Translations under genes and position numbers: made by a program
Notes under the pieces: model-generated
What the model saw: the letters and a program-made list of their open reading frames with translations, nothing else
The model's database searches: none
What the model was told of the DNA's origin: nothing
Source: Candidatus Daviesbacteria bacterium RIFCSPHIGHO2_12_FULL_37_16
GTDB lineage: Bacteria; Patescibacteriota; Microgenomatia; Daviesbacterales; UBA10151
Length of the DNA stretch: 46,808 nt
Reading direction: 5' to 3'
Assembly (NCBI GenBank): GCA_001776785.1
Contig: MFDF01000001.1
Location: 1-46,808, forward strand
Shown here: in pieces, positions 8,159 through 16,562 of the stretch
Numbering within the stretch: the first letter of the stretch is position 1
Layout of the letters: each line of letters opens with the position of its first letter

Positions 8159-8767
8159 ATGGATGATCAGAGAAAGACTTTAATAGTAACAGGGGCTGTA
8201 GTTTTAATAATTTTAGCTTTGATAATAAGCTTAATATTTTTCCTAACCAGATTTATTTCATCAAGAAGGCAGTCTGCAAGCCCTACACCTACTGTAGCAC
8301 CATCTGGTCAAACTCCCGGGGAGACTGCAAGCCCTGCACCAGGAAACACATCTGCTCCAGTGCCAAATGCAAAAAGCTATAAAGGAGTAGGGTTTGAGCT
8401 TGCATATCCAAATAATTGGGGGCTTTTGACTTGTAATAATTCAGTTAATTTTGAGTTTGACCCTGAAAAATCACAAGATATGCTAAAGGTTAACTGTGAT
8501 AGGGCAGTTAAACCAATTACTGTTTTAGTTTCTGATAATTTATCCTGTCAGGGGGATAATATAAAGCTTGGGAATAATAGTGTAGTAAGGATAGTTGAGG
8601 GGACTAAAGGGGCTGAGGCTGATTATAGATGGTGTGTAATAAATCCAAATGGAGTGGATTTAGATATAACCCAGCGGGTTTCTAATTCAGGCAGACCCTC
8701 TTCTTCAAGACAGGACTTTGCTGTACAGATTGAGCAGGTTATCTCTTCTGTTAATTTTTCAAGGTAA
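8159..8767 (+). CDS. membrane-anchored surface protein, hypothetical
   Basis: 202 aa: a short cytoplasmic head, one membrane helix (about residues 9-30), a Ser/Thr/Pro-rich linker (about 36-62) and an external domain starting YKGVGFELAYPNNW. Four cysteines in that domain could form disulfides. The same Y-x-G-x-GFE-x-x-Y opening appears in the next gene, so the two are probably distant paralogues, perhaps PsbP-like in fold. The function is unknown. The start is set by the promoter directly upstream. Confidence 0.65.
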   Translation: MDDQRKTLIVTGAVVLIILALIISLIFFLTRFISSRRQSASPTPTVAPSGQTPGETASPAPGNTSAPVPNAKSYKGVGFELAYPNNWGLLTCNNSVNFEFDPEKSQDMLKVNCDRAVKPITVLVSDNLSCQGDNIKLGNNSVVRIVEGTKGAEADYRWCVINPNGVDLDITQRVSNSGRPSSSRQDFAVQIEQVISSVNFSR

Positions 8768-8806
8768 GATTAGGGATATTAGGGGGATTTGGGGTATGAT
8801 TAATCT

Positions 8807-9442
8807 ATGCAAAGGGGTTTTCTGCTTATTCCTTTAGTGATTGCTTTGGGGCTTATTGGACTTTCTGGAGTGATTTATTACAGGTATTCTGATATAAAAC
8901 AGGTTGAGAAAAATGAGGAAGTCTTAGAAGTTTCACCTGCAGATGAAGAGGGTGAGAAAGTTTATTCAGGTTTGGGGTTTGAATTTAAGTATTCTGTGGA
9001 ATTGGAGGTTAAAGAGGATAGTGAGGAGGAATATAACAGAAGGGGAAATGGGGATTTTAGGAAGAATTTTACTTCTTATGTCCAATATGCCCCTGCAGAA
9101 TTTTTAGGGGCAGTTTCTGTTTTAAAAGAAGATAAAGATTTTGATAAAGCTCCTCTGACTATCTGGGTATTTAATAATCCAAATGGTTTAACACCTGAAG
9201 GGTTTTACAATGAATATTGGTATTACCCATTTTTGTGGGGGATGTTTAATCCTCCTGATAAGAAAAAAGATGCCCCAAATCTAGAAGCTACAATTTCAGG
9301 GAAATTAGCAAAGGGGGCAGAAATTTCTTACCAGATAAATTCTCCTAAATATTTTAATCTAAATAGTGGGGGGAAGATGTATCTATTTAGGGTGTTAAGT
9401 GGAGGTGAGGAGATTTTGGGAAGTTTTAAATTTTTAGAGTAA
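8807..9442 (+). CDS. membrane-anchored surface protein, paralogue of the preceding gene
   Basis: 211 aa with an N-terminal helix (about 4-23), an acidic linker and an external domain opening YSGLGFEFKYS, which parallels YKGVGFELAYP in the previous protein. A TATGAT box (8795-8800) lies 6 nt before the ATG, so this gene has its own leaderless promoter. I do not recognise a characterised family. Confidence 0.62.
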   Translation: MQRGFLLIPLVIALGLIGLSGVIYYRYSDIKQVEKNEEVLEVSPADEEGEKVYSGLGFEFKYSVELEVKEDSEEEYNRRGNGDFRKNFTSYVQYAPAEFLGAVSVLKEDKDFDKAPLTIWVFNNPNGLTPEGFYNEYWYYPFLWGMFNPPDKKKDAPNLEATISGKLAKGAEISYQINSPKYFNLNSGGKMYLFRVLSGGEEILGSFKFLE

Positions 9443-9484
9443 ATGCATGATATTATCAATCTATGAAGATTGTTTTAAACCACG

Positions 9485-9505
9485 TTCCCACATCGGATGT
9501 GGGAA
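9485..9505. repeat. stem-loop repeat
   Basis: TTCCCACAT-CGG-ATGTGGGAA, a perfect 9-bp stem, in the space between two convergent genes. It has no U-tract. Confidence 0.6.
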
Positions 9506-9551
9506 GCTAATTAGTTTATGGTTTTAGGATTTCTGGGCGGGAATCTAAAAA

Positions 9552-9782
9552 TTAAATAGTTGTGAAGCCACGGGCGTGGAGGATTTCGTTTTTATCCATT
9601 AATCTTACATCCTCAGATTTTAGTGTAAGTACTGCTACAGTTTTTCCCCGGGCTGCGACAAACTCGACCTCTAAGGCCTTATCTTTAGAATATACATGGA
9701 CTACAGCACCAACGTCACCCTTTTTAAGGTTATATCCTTTAATATCTTTATTTAATACAACTGTATCTAGTTCTTCAAACAT
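9552..9782 (-). CDS. DUF4926 domain protein
   Basis: 76 aa starting MFEELDTVVL, with KKGDVGAVVHVY and KTVAVLTLKSEDVR, the pattern of DUF4926 (a small beta-rich, SH3/KOW-like domain). The start at 9782 is preferred to 9824 because the family begins at this residue. DUF4926 genes commonly follow a DUF6883 gene. Here the remnant of such a gene lies 16 bp upstream. The function is not established. Confidence 0.72.
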   Translation of the reverse strand: MFEELDTVVLNKDIKGYNLKKGDVGAVVHVYSKDKALEVEFVAARGKTVAVLTLKSEDVRLMDKNEILHARGFTTI

Positions 9783-9798
9783 ATTTATATCATACACC

Positions 9799-9942
9799 CT
9801 ATAAGGGATAGACTGTTTCATCAAAACCTAGATTTCTAAAGAACTTAGCCTTGAATTTTCCAACTGGATGAATTTCTGAAAGTATGTAATTTAATAATTT
9901 TTCTTTGGAAATAAATGTTTTGCTACCATTAGGAAGCTTCAT
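9799..9942 (-). pseudogene. DUF6883-like remnant
   Basis: A 47-codon frame, MKLPNGSKTFISKEKL through GKFKAKFFRNLGF, matches the N-terminal part of DUF6883 proteins, which are normally about 110 aa. It then jumps to ETVYPL and stops. The middle appears to be deleted, leaving the N-terminus joined to what could be the family's last residues. It sits between the G5/3D gene (8 nt away) and DUF4926. Confidence 0.55.
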
Positions 9943-9950
9943 GAATTTTA

Positions 9951-10634
9951 CTAGAGTAGATAGATGTCTACATATCTGGCAGTCCAGCCTGCTGTGCGGG
10001 CGTCATCAAAGCCTAAATCTATAATATTTCCCTTTATAGCACCCCCAGTATCTCCAGCTACTGCTTTCCCATACCCTGGTATAAAAACACTTGATCTTAA
10101 CTTAATCACTTTTGGATCAACAGCTATTACCCCTTTCCCAGCTCTCATCCCTATAGCAGTAGTCTCATTACACCCGGGACACCTTGAATCATAATGGGTG
10201 GCATAGACCTTTAACTTTTTCCAGTATCTTATTTCTCCATCATCAGTCTGGAGGGTTTTCCAGACAATTTTTGTGCCTCTTTTGATAATTTTGTCAACTG
10301 GTTCTTCAGTGGTGGTAGAAACCAGTTCCCTACTAAACTCTTCACCATCGTAATAAGTAATTTTGTAAGTTTTTATTTTTTTACCATCTTGGCCTTCCTG
10401 AGCTACTGACTCTTCCCCTGCTTCTGTTTCAGGATCATCTTCATATTTAGTAGTAAATTCAATCTTAGTTTCTTCAGTCTCTGTTTCTTCTCCAAATTTA
10501 GTTTCTGTTTTTATGGGTTGGGAAAAAGAGATAGTTTCAACTGGGTCTGGGGTTTTTGGTAAATTTGAGTCGCTGGAGGCAAAAACATTGAAGCTAAAAA
10601 GGGTTCCTAGAGCTGCACCTAAGAAAGATTCCAT
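9951..10634 (-). CDS. exported G5 / 3D-domain cell-wall protein
   Basis: It has an N-terminal hydrophobic export segment (about 1-20), an acidic linker and a G5-type region (KITYYDGEEFSRELVSTTTEEPVDKIIKRGTKI, written here only as the span from about residue 90 to 122). A 3D domain follows, with the catalytic Asp pattern: YDSRCPGC, GVIAVDP, IPGYGKAVAGDTGGAI and IIDLGFDD. RpfB/YocH-type proteins with this architecture are peptidoglycan lytic or resuscitation-promoting factors. It is likely to remodel the wall outside the membrane. Confidence 0.8.
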   Translation of the reverse strand: MESFLGAALGTLFSFNVFASSDSNLPKTPDPVETISFSQPIKTETKFGEETETEETKIEFTTKYEDDPETEAGEESVAQEGQDGKKIKTYKITYYDGEEFSRELVSTTTEEPVDKIIKRGTKIVWKTLQTDDGEIRYWKKLKVYATHYDSRCPGCNETTAIGMRAGKGVIAVDPKVIKLRSSVFIPGYGKAVAGDTGGAIKGNIIDLGFDDARTAGWTARYVDIYLL

Positions 10635-10684
10635 CTGTTAGTGTGTGCAAAAAACTTTAGCTGATTTTTAGGGAAAATGCAAAT

Positions 10685-12763
10685 TTAGGAGTTGAGCCAG
10701 TCGTCATCATCTTTTAATCCTTTTTCATAAACATCATCGTTGAAGTTATCCTTTGGAGAGTATTCATCATAGCTTTTGTTGGCTAATTTTTGATCTAGTA
10801 ATTTTTCTGGGATAGAGGATAAAAATCTTGAGGGGAGATTATTGGATCTGGTACCAAAATATAGCCTTGATCTGGTGTGAGTTAAGAAGAGTTTATCTTT
10901 AGCCCTTGTGATGCCAACATAAGCTAACCTTCTTTCCTCTTCCATCTCATTTGCGTCAAGCATAGACCTTGAGTGAGGAAAAAGGCCCTCCTCCATTCCA
11001 ACTAAGAAAACTACTGGGAATTCTAAGCCTTTAGATGCATGGAGGGTCATTAAATGGACTGCATCTTTTTGCTCTTTTAAGTTTGAGTCTGGCATTTGGT
11101 TATCCTGAATTAAAGCTACATTTTCTAAAAATTGGGTCAAATCTGGGAACTGTTCTGCAACAGAGCGTAACTCTTTAACATTTTCTACCCTCATTTTGCC
11201 CTGTTCTGTCCCATCATCTAAATAAGCTAAATAACCTGTTGTAGTTAGGATTTGATCCATAATGTTCATAGTAGTTTGTTCGGGGTCCTGCCTCCTCAGT
11301 TTCCCAAGTGCGTCCTCGGAGGTTAACAAACCTCCTGCGGTCGACGCTCGGGATCCCTCTTCGGAGTCACCCCTCACAAACGTTGGTAAGAGTTCGTAGA
11401 ATTTTTGGGCGCGGCCTTTGCCAATTTTTTCTATCCTTTTTCTGGCAATAGAATCATCCGGATTGGCTACTAATTTTAAATAGGAGAGGACATCTTTTAT
11501 CTCTTTTCTTTCATAAAATTGGACACCCCCTGTTAATTTATAAGGAACACCTGATTTTAGGAAAGCTTCCTCTAAGGCCCTGGATTGGGCATTAGTCCTA
11601 TACAAAAGTGCAAAACTTGAGAGATTGATGGGTCCTGTCGCCTCGGTGTCCCGCGTGCGTCCTCGCTCATTGTCATTCGCTGCGGTCGACGCGCGAGATC
11701 CCTCCTCGGCGCCACCCATCAACCGCCTGATACGGTCTATTATAAATAGTGCTTCTTCTACTTCAGATCTGGCCTGGTAGAGGGAGATTTTAGGACCTTC
11801 TTTTTTATCAGTCCATAAAGTTAATATTGGGTGGGTTTTATTTTCAGAGATAACAGAGTGGGCAGCATCCAGGATAGTCTGGGTGGATCTGTAGTTTTGT
11901 TCTAAGTTAAAAACCTTAGCTTCTGGATAGTCTTTTTGAAAATTAACTATATTTCTAAAATCTGCACCCCTAAAGCCATAAATAGCCTGGGCTGCGTCAC
12001 CAACTACGCACAAATTCCTGTTTCTTTTAGCCAGGAGTTTAATAAGCTGGTATTGAGCTGCGTTGGTATCCTGATATTCATCTACTAAGATATATTCAAA
12101 CTGGTTTTGGTATTTTGCTAATGTTTGGGGATTAGTCTCAAAAAGTTTGATGGTGTACATTAAAAGGTCATCAAAATCCAAAGCAGAATTTCTTCTTAAG
12201 ATCTTTTGGTATTCTAAATAAACGTTAGCTACTATTTCCTGGAAGTAGCCTCTGGCATATTGAGGGTATTCAATGTCTGAGATTAGTTCATTTTTTGCTC
12301 CTGAGATAGTGTGCCTGATAGAACTTGGATTTGTTTTTTGGGTAGCAATATTTAAATTACCCATAGCTTCTTTTATTGCATCCAGGGCATCATTTTCATC
12401 ATAAATAGAAAATCCAGGTTTTAAGCCTAAAGCAAAGCCTTCTTTTCTTAAAATTCTGGCACAGATACTATGAAAGGTGCCCATTAAGGGGAGAGCTGAG
12501 TTATGAGTTATGAGTTCAGAGTTAAGAAGTTTTAAGATGCGGTCGCGCATTTCACCAGCGGCTTTATTGGTAAAAGTTACAATAAGAATTCTTTCTGGCT
12601 GGATTTTCTTTTCTCCAATTAAGTAAGCAACTTTATAAGTGAGAACTCTGGTTTTGCCTGAGCCTGCACCTGCTAAAACTAGAGTAGGGCCATCTGTTGC
12701 TTTAACAGCTTCTTGTTGGATTGGGTTTAGGTCTTCTAGGAGGGCAGAGGTAGGTTGGGTCAT
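10685..12763 (-). CDS. UvrD/PcrA superfamily 1 DNA helicase
   Basis: A 3'-5' helicase for repair and replication restart. Walker A is AGAGSGKT (31-38), Walker B VDEYQDTN, motif III GDAAQAIYGFRGAD, motif IV NYRST, motif V LHASKGLEF and motif VI RRLAYVGITRAK; all are intact. Two foreign-looking blocks encoded by GC-rich palindromes (11282-11373 and 11627-11720) are read in frame. Both contain EEGSRASTA and both replace variable surface loops. A third, low-complexity insert (NSELITHNS, 12493-12529) lies before GTFHSICARIL. The start overlaps the istB stop (ATGA), so the transposition gene pair abuts the helicase with no spacer. Confidence 0.9.
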   Translation of the reverse strand: MTQPTSALLEDLNPIQQEAVKATDGPTLVLAGAGSGKTRVLTYKVAYLIGEKKIQPERILIVTFTNKAAGEMRDRILKLLNSELITHNSALPLMGTFHSICARILRKEGFALGLKPGFSIYDENDALDAIKEAMGNLNIATQKTNPSSIRHTISGAKNELISDIEYPQYARGYFQEIVANVYLEYQKILRRNSALDFDDLLMYTIKLFETNPQTLAKYQNQFEYILVDEYQDTNAAQYQLIKLLAKRNRNLCVVGDAAQAIYGFRGADFRNIVNFQKDYPEAKVFNLEQNYRSTQTILDAAHSVISENKTHPILTLWTDKKEGPKISLYQARSEVEEALFIIDRIRRLMGGAEEGSRASTAANDNERGRTRDTEATGPINLSSFALLYRTNAQSRALEEAFLKSGVPYKLTGGVQFYERKEIKDVLSYLKLVANPDDSIARKRIEKIGKGRAQKFYELLPTFVRGDSEEGSRASTAGGLLTSEDALGKLRRQDPEQTTMNIMDQILTTTGYLAYLDDGTEQGKMRVENVKELRSVAEQFPDLTQFLENVALIQDNQMPDSNLKEQKDAVHLMTLHASKGLEFPVVFLVGMEEGLFPHSRSMLDANEMEEERRLAYVGITRAKDKLFLTHTRSRLYFGTRSNNLPSRFLSSIPEKLLDQKLANKSYDEYSPKDNFNDDVYEKGLKDDDDWLNS
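11282..11373. repeat. in-frame palindromic element E1 in uvrD
   Basis: A 92-bp GC-rich element bounded by GGGGT and ACCCC with internal inverted repeats. It shares GGGTCCTG, CGTCCTCG, CTGCGGTCGACGC and CACCC with element E2. It is read on the minus strand as part of the helicase. Confidence 0.75.
11627..11720. repeat. in-frame palindromic element E2 in uvrD
   Basis: Bounded by GATGGGT and ACCCATC, with an inner GCGTC/GACGC pair. It encodes EEGSRASTA in the same frame as E1. It replaces the loop that in other PcrA/UvrD proteins links IRRL to the FAILYRTNAQSR strand. Confidence 0.75.
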
Positions 12764-13575
12764 AGAGGGAAAATTTGAGTAGATTGCCCAGTTTTGCCTA
12801 ATCTGTCTTTTATTCTATATGAATCACCCTCTATTAATACTGGGTGAGCTTTTTGGTTGATTCTATCTATAATCATAGTTGAACTATGTTTATCCCCAAA
12901 TGCGTTTGTCCATTGGGAAAAGCTTTTATTGGAGGTAAAAATTGTTGAATTTTTTAGATGACGATTTAGAAGAAGCTCGCTTAAAAATTCAGCAAGTATT
13001 TCATCCGGTTGAAATAAAGCAACTTCATCCAAAATTAAGAGTTTTGGTTTTGCCAGGTTTGTGAGTAGTTTTCTGAGTTCATATTTGCTATCTCTAACTT
13101 TGTCTATAAGTTCATGCAGAGATCTGAGTGTTAGAAACCTTACATCAAAACCATTATAAATAGCTTTTAGGCCTAAGCTTTGGGCAAGGTGAGTTTTACC
13201 GACTCCAGTTTGGCCTAAAAAGATAATGTTCTCAGCGTTCTCAATAAATCTGCAAGAGGCGAGTTCAAAAATTAGGGTTTTATTTATTTTTTTGGGAAAG
13301 GAAAAATCAAATTCTTCAAGAGTTTTGGGTGAATCAAAATGAGCTTGTTTAATCCATCTTTCTGTCCGGTTGGTTTCTGCCCAATTGAGTTCAGCTAATT
13401 GTAAGTGCTCAATTAATTCAAAAGGAGTCCAAGATTCTTCAAGTGCTTTTTTGGCGATTTTTTTATACAAGGTTAACATTCCATTAAGGCTTAAAAATCT
13501 AAAATTTGCTTCTATCCTTCCTTGTTGGTTGGGCAGTTTTGATATTAGGTATTTATTGATCCTAGTTTTGCCCAT
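12760..13575 (-). CDS. istB: IS21-family helper ATPase IstB
   Basis: A DnaA/DnaC-like AAA+ ATPase that assists the IstA transposase in target selection. Walker A is GQTGVGKT (121-128) and Walker B LLILDEVAL; a sensor strand (IFTSNKSF) and the arginine-bearing MIIDRI segment follow. The length (271 aa) is slightly above usual. It follows istA by 5 nt, and its stop codon overlaps the uvrD start by 4 nt, leaving no room for a right-hand terminal repeat of an insertion sequence. Confidence 0.88.
   Translation of the reverse strand: MGKTRINKYLISKLPNQQGRIEANFRFLSLNGMLTLYKKIAKKALEESWTPFELIEHLQLAELNWAETNRTERWIKQAHFDSPKTLEEFDFSFPKKINKTLIFELASCRFIENAENIIFLGQTGVGKTHLAQSLGLKAIYNGFDVRFLTLRSLHELIDKVRDSKYELRKLLTNLAKPKLLILDEVALFQPDEILAEFLSELLLNRHLKNSTIFTSNKSFSQWTNAFGDKHSSTMIIDRINQKAHPVLIEGDSYRIKDRLGKTGQSTQIFPL
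12770..12783 (+). repeat. 14-bp direct repeat, right flank of istAB
   Basis: AAAATTTGAGTAGA here, in the last codons of istB, is identical to 14809-14822 at the other side of istAB and to the second 91-bp repeat further right. It may mark a duplication or recombination border. Confidence 0.4.
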
Positions 13576-13580
13576 ATTAT

Positions 13581-14753
13581 TTAGGAAATTAGTTTATCAT
13601 AATAGCTTAAAGATCGGGTTTTTAGTTGAGGATAATGTTTCCAGGCTTTTTCTGGAGTAGTGTTTGTTCTAGGGGGATGGGTCTTTTTGGGTTTGAAATG
13701 TGCAGGGTTTTCAATATGCTGACCTTTTTCTGTGTATAGATTATGTTGGGCAATTAACTGATTTTTAAAATAAATATTAACAAGTTTTACTCCCTGTTGA
13801 CAGGTTTCTCTTAGGAGTAACTTTTTCCAGGAAAATTCTTTGGGTACAGAATAGAAGTTTTGTTTATATTGGATCCATTGATCTTTAGTGCTGAAGCGAG
13901 TTAAAAATGGGTTTACCTGATAATCTGGTAAGCCATTAGGGAAGTGGAGGAATTGTTTTTCTGTCAACCATAATTCTAAAGGTCTTTTGTGGGTATTGCT
14001 GTGGATACGGGCATTCGCAATTTGATTTACCCAGTCAGTTGCTTTGTGGTTAAGCTCATTTAGTGAAGTCAAATTTCTTTGGTGTTTTGTGCCCTGCATA
14101 AAGTTGTTTCTGATGTATTTTATGACTGCTTCAACTTTGCCTTTATTTCTTGGCCAATAGGGAGGTGAAGGATTTATTTCAAAGCCATAGAAATTTGCAA
14201 AATCTAAAAATCCGAGATTGAAGTTAATTTTTCTGGTTCCATCAGGGAGTTTTTTATTAGAAATGATTACTGTTTTAGTGTTATCATAAACGATTTCTTC
14301 AGGTATGCCTAAAGCCTTAAAGGCATTGATATGGCATGTTTCAAAAACTGAGAGTTTTTGGGTGGTTGTGAATTCTATATAAATAGCCCGGCTAAAACTT
14401 AAGATGTATACAAAACAATAAAGCTTCTCAGCTTTATGATTAATAGTGACTTCTCCAAAATGTGCCCAGTCAACTTGGGCTTGTTTTCCTGGTTCTGTTT
14501 TATCTATAATTCTTGCAGTTTTATACTTAGCTCTGTTTAACTTAACCTGAGTTTTATAGGGGAAAGTCTTTTTGCAAGACGATTTTGTCCAGAAGTCTGA
14601 TAAATCTTCCTTTAAATATCTATATAGAGTTATATATGAACCATTAAAACCTTGATTTTGCAATTCATGAAAAAGTTTTTTGCCATTGGTTACTCCTTTT
14701 TTAATTCTTAGGATTAGGTAATTTCTGAATGGGTTAAGGTCTTTTTTTTGCAT
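13581..14753 (-). CDS. istA: IS21-family transposase IstA
   Basis: A DDE integrase-fold transposase. Counting from the ATG at 14753, the triad is D95 (QVDWAHFG), D157 (VYDNTKT) and E208 (NKGKVEAVIKY). The family normally starts with an HTH of about 40-50 residues before the region corresponding to NPFRNYLILRIKKG; that first HTH is missing. An in-frame TTG at 14810 would extend the protein by 19 residues into the 91-bp repeat but does not restore an HTH. A TATAAT box lies on the minus strand between the two starts. The element looks old or immobile, although both reading frames are intact. Confidence 0.85.
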   Translation of the reverse strand: MQKKDLNPFRNYLILRIKKGVTNGKKLFHELQNQGFNGSYITLYRYLKEDLSDFWTKSSCKKTFPYKTQVKLNRAKYKTARIIDKTEPGKQAQVDWAHFGEVTINHKAEKLYCFVYILSFSRAIYIEFTTTQKLSVFETCHINAFKALGIPEEIVYDNTKTVIISNKKLPDGTRKINFNLGFLDFANFYGFEINPSPPYWPRNKGKVEAVIKYIRNNFMQGTKHQRNLTSLNELNHKATDWVNQIANARIHSNTHKRPLELWLTEKQFLHFPNGLPDYQVNPFLTRFSTKDQWIQYKQNFYSVPKEFSWKKLLLRETCQQGVKLVNIYFKNQLIAQHNLYTEKGQHIENPAHFKPKKTHPPRTNTTPEKAWKHYPQLKTRSLSYYDKLIS

Positions 14754-14793
14754 TGAAAAATTTAGCTTAGATTTTGGGTGATTATATACTATG

Positions 14794-14884
14794 TGTAAGA
14801 TTTCAGTCAAAATTTGAGTAGAATTTTCAATATTTGAAGCTAATTATTGAAAATTTATGCTATAATAACATTGAAATCTTACAC
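14794..14884. repeat. 91-bp repeat R, left copy
   Basis: Identical to 16563-16653 in the same orientation. It has terminal inverted repeats (TGTAAGATTTCA and TGAAATCTTACA) and an inner inverted pair (AATTTTCAATA and TATTGAAAATT). A TGCTATAAT extended -10 lies near its right end. It looks like a miniature transposon beginning TG and ending CA. Confidence 0.85.
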
Positions 14885-15511
14885 GGGACGAAGCGAATCG
14901 AATTGAAGATAGATTTCAAGACGCGATCCGATTACAGAGAGTTCTTCCGCGAACCCTTTCTCATTAGCAAGACGGACGCCATTCGTTACGAGGAATATCC
15001 GCGGGGCCTGGCTTTTAACCACCATGGAGAGGATTTCGCTAAACCGAGGATGTAGCGTCGGCTCGCCGCCGCTGAGCATAATGACAGGGGGGAGCAAGCT
15101 CTGGCTTTGACTGGCCTTCAACATGCGATTCACTACGCCCAGTTCTTTTATTCGGCCAGCTCCAGGAAACGATTCAGCGCTGCAAGTCGGACAGGCCATA
15201 TCGCATTCGTGGAGTAATTCAAGAATCGCGGCGGCCAGATAAGATGAACCATTGACGTTGGCCTTGTTCTGGCGCGCCTTGAGCGGCGCTTGGCTTCCAG
15301 AGACAGGGCTGCCAGGAGCGGCCCGTGCTACCGCCTGGCACAGCTCGAAGTACTTGAGATCAGTCGAGTAGACGCCGGCCTGAACCCCATGGATACCGCA
15401 CGTCTTTCGCAGCTCCACGTTGTTGCCGACTGTCTCCAGATAAGCGGGAACTCCCTGAAAGCAGATGTCGCAGACGCCAATCCCGCTGTCCATGAACTGA
15501 GAACCCCGCAT
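14879..15511 (-). pseudogene. radical SAM protein, 3'-truncated
   Basis: The N-terminus has paired cysteines (VCDICFQG, then KTCGIHG) like the zinc-ribbon head of large radical SAM enzymes related to MJ0619. The cluster motif ECDMACPTCSAESF and SGGEPTLHP follow. It ends at FDSLRP exactly where the 91-bp repeat begins; the repeat supplies the stop. The second half of the barrel is missing, so it should be inactive. Codon use is GC-rich, unlike the host genes. Confidence 0.7.
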
Positions 15512-15533
15512 GAACCTTAGAAGTTCTCCTCCT

Positions 15534-15887
15534 TCACCCAGCGCTCACTGAGGTCATCTCATTGACCCAGTTCAGGTATCCGATTGAACCCGCGCTCACC
15601 GGGACGCAAATGATCTCCGGCGTCTCATAGGAATGGGCCCCCAGCAATGCTGCCTCAACCGCGGGATAGAGCTCGCGCCTCGTCTTGATCAGTATTAGCT
15701 TCTCAGACTCTGTCTCCCGCTGACCCTTCCACATGTATGAACTATTGATATCTAGCGACTGAATACATGCCGCAAGTTTTCCTTCCAGCAGCACGGAGAC
15801 TAACGTCTCTAATTCATCAGCAGACGCACATGTCGTTAAAACTATGCAGTATTGGAATTCATTGTTCGACTCGCCCACGTCACTCAT
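15534..15887 (-). CDS. cutA: CutA-like divalent-cation tolerance protein
   Basis: A complete 117-aa CutA1 domain: YCIVLTTCASADELETL, LLEGKLAACIQ, SSYMWKGQ, KLILIKTRRE, HSYETPEIICVPV and YLNWV. The family forms compact trimers of uncertain role linked to copper tolerance. The start at 15887 is supported by an AAAGGA Shine-Dalgarno site 6 nt upstream. It overlaps the preceding stop by 8 nt (ATGAGTGA). It is the only whole gene in the GC-rich segment. Confidence 0.85.
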   Translation of the reverse strand: MSDVGESNNEFQYCIVLTTCASADELETLVSVLLEGKLAACIQSLDINSSYMWKGQRETESEKLILIKTRRELYPAVEAALLGAHSYETPEIICVPVSAGSIGYLNWVNEMTSVSAG

Positions 15888-16562
15888 TCGTAGTCCTTTC
15901 ATGGTTGTCACTCCTGGCCTCGGATCGGTCGGGCCCACTCCAATAGGGCATCGATGGAAATTCCTGAACGTGCCTCTCTAGCAATTCAGCCAATCGTTCT
16001 CTTTCTTGTGCCATCGCCATCAAACCGTGTGCCCATTCGCTATCAAAATTACATCCCATCCAATGACCAAGCATGTGCCTCCCAGAGCGATGAATCACTA
16101 GATATATAGTACCTCGTGCCATGACAGAGTCTTCAATAGCAACATACGTCCCAATCACGTACTGACTATCATAGACAGAACATTGAGCTTTCCAAAGGTA
16201 CCCGCCATCGGGATTCTGTTCGCTTTTACTCCGGTTGGCAATATAAAGATACTCGCCTTTCCATTGTAAGTCAATCACTTCGAAGTTAATATTCTCCGAG
16301 TGCTCCACACTTGTTTGCCATAATGCATGCCATTCACCTTGAACAACTCTATTATTGAAAGATGTGCGTTTGAAGAACATTGAAAGGTCGGACTCATCAT
16401 CGAGTTCATTCTGGTATTGGTAAGGGTGCCCATTCGGATGTTTCGCGGAGTAGGCATCGTTGTAAAGCGATCGTAACTCATCAGCTTCTTTGCTACGCCA
16501 TCGGAAAATCCTTTCCAGAAGTGCCGAACCTGGTAGTGATTCGCCTCGTTCAATATTCGCGT
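15880..16562 (-). pseudogene. unknown protein, 5'-truncated
   Basis: The frame is open from the right-hand repeat border (ANIERGESLPGS) to the stop at 15880. A Met-initiated part would start at 16380 (MFFKRTSF), but the coding pattern clearly continues upstream. It has a soluble, Trp-rich beta-type region (WKGEYLYIANRS, GTIYLVIHRSGRHMLGHWMG). I do not recognise the family. The missing N-terminus shows that the segment was cut out of a larger operon. Confidence 0.5.

Larger units (their letters stand above)
14885..16562. mobile_element. GC-rich foreign segment between direct 91-bp repeats
   Basis: Base composition and codon use change abruptly at both repeat borders: C and G dominate third positions here, while neighbours are AT-rich. 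Three minus-strand genes lie inside. The first is cut at its 5' end and the last at its 3' end exactly at the repeats. It is either cargo of a composite element or an assembly join. Confidence 0.7.

Noticed and set aside
9485-9505. Intrinsic terminator
   Set aside because: Strong stem but no following T-run on either strand.
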